Assembly (NCBI GenBank): GCA_963930775.1 | Contig: OZ005689.1 | Location: 22,566,058 to 22,630,057 of the forward strand | DNA from: Cliona cf. orientalis | Lineage: Eukaryota > Porifera > Demospongiae > Clionaida > Clionaidae | DNA length: 64,000 bases | Direction: 5' to 3' | Part shown: positions 63,391 through 64,000 of the stretch, piece by piece | Layout: the number at the start of each line of letters is the position of its first letter | Position numbering within the stretch: the first letter of the stretch is position 1 | Notes under the pieces: model-generated | Told to the model about the DNA's origin: nothing | The model's input: only the letters and a program-made list of their open reading frames with translations | Database searches by the model: none | Made by a program: the position numbers and the translations under genes

Positions 63391-64000
63391 ACGCCTCGAT
63401 AGATCCAGCATCAGCCAAAGAGTGCTAATGACGACCTGAAGTACAATGCTTCATTATAAAACAAGCGCAACAAGGACCAAACAAGCTCAGGTAAGTTCAA
63501 TCTGAGTATGACTTGGGCTGTTAATAAAGCTCGCAGACCCCAGTGCTATCCCCAGAAAGCTCGCGGATGCTTCTAAAGCACATGGTAGGCAGCCACAGAC
63601 ACTGCCCAATCACTCTCACTTCCAGTTCTATCGCTGACAGCGGAAGAAACTTTGTATACGAGGTAAAACATAAAAAAGACCATTCAAACTCGCTTTCAAT
63701 TCTTGGTTTAGCCATAATACTAGATACTGTTACCATAGTAACATATATCAATTGTGTATAGTAACAGAATCACCTTTCTAGTTAACTCTCCAACAAAGGT
63801 TATCAGATCTAACTAGGCATATTGATGTTGGTGCATGGGTATGACGACACATAAAAATTTTCACTGGATAAAATTCCACCAAACCCAGCTACCCTTTTAT
63901 TGCAGAAAAAGTGGAAAAATTTTTTATCAATGCAGTAAGGTCGCCATATTCTCTATATAATATTGAAGAAATGTTTCTCCTAACGAAAATTTCTACCTAT
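63391..64000. other. No gene recognised
   Basis: Contains one isolated CTGTTACCATAGTAACATAT word (63728-63747), possibly one end of a second copy of the 62791-63068 MITE, and nothing coding that I can support. Confidence 0.4.

Overview
This window is animal-type nuclear DNA made almost entirely of layered transposable elements. Coding pieces are split by short GT/AG introns, and there are no operons, ribosome-binding sites or prokaryotic signals. The element families (pogo/DDE_1, several hAT groups, a MULE-like SWIM transposase, BEL/Pao, a non-LTR element, DUF6589 and DUF7869-type proteins, RecQ-like helicases) and the many CGCCCAC and ACATGTACATG words are what I associate with sponges and, less so, cnidarians. 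A demosponge is my best guess, and this is inference only.

The main result is a large DNA transposon that I do not know from the literature. The element at 24180-32862 (8683 bp) has 86-bp terminal inverted repeats with one mismatch, starts TAGCCTCGTCCCCAGGCC, and is flanked by a perfect 9-bp target duplication (CTGTATACC). It carries two convergent genes: a DUF6589 protein (+) and a RecQ-type helicase (-). An older copy with the same layout (DUF6589 +, RecQ -, related inverted ends) lies at about 7665-20553, heavily interrupted. Two short non-coding elements (23102-23485 and 54833-55153) carry the same type of ends and 8-9-bp duplications.

A second system is a group of elements coding for DUF7869-type proteins. 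Two are fully bounded: 15952-19633 (TSD GAAT) and 36257-40052 (TSD ATAT). A third gene copy lies at 51187-53358. Both bounded elements start GTG, end CAC and duplicate 4 bp. Two short repeat families here also start GTG, end CAC and sit between ATAT copies, so they look like their non-autonomous partners.

Layout: 1-4.5 kb repeats and unrecognised DNA; 4.5-7.7 kb a hAT transposase gene split by three short elements; 7.7-20.6 kb the old DUF6589/RecQ element, whose RecQ gene holds a hAT element that itself holds a SINE-like repeat, a non-LTR 3' end, a hAT-type MITE and the first DUF7869 element; 22.4-24.2 kb a broken pogo element with a foldback MITE; 24.2-32.9 kb the young DUF6589/RecQ element; 32.9-35.1 kb a MULE-like gene; 36.1-42.2 kb a hAT element with the second DUF7869 element inside; 42.7-47.6 kb pogo, BEL/Pao and other fragments; 48-50.6 kb an unknown ORF and minisatellites; 51.2-53.4 kb the third DUF7869 gene; 53.4-64 kb mostly gene-poor DNA with MITEs and one probable host gene of two exons (59767-60617, minus strand) with a TATA box. 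Nearly all element genes carry frameshifts or stops. Several insertions can be ordered in time because removing them restores the interrupted frame.
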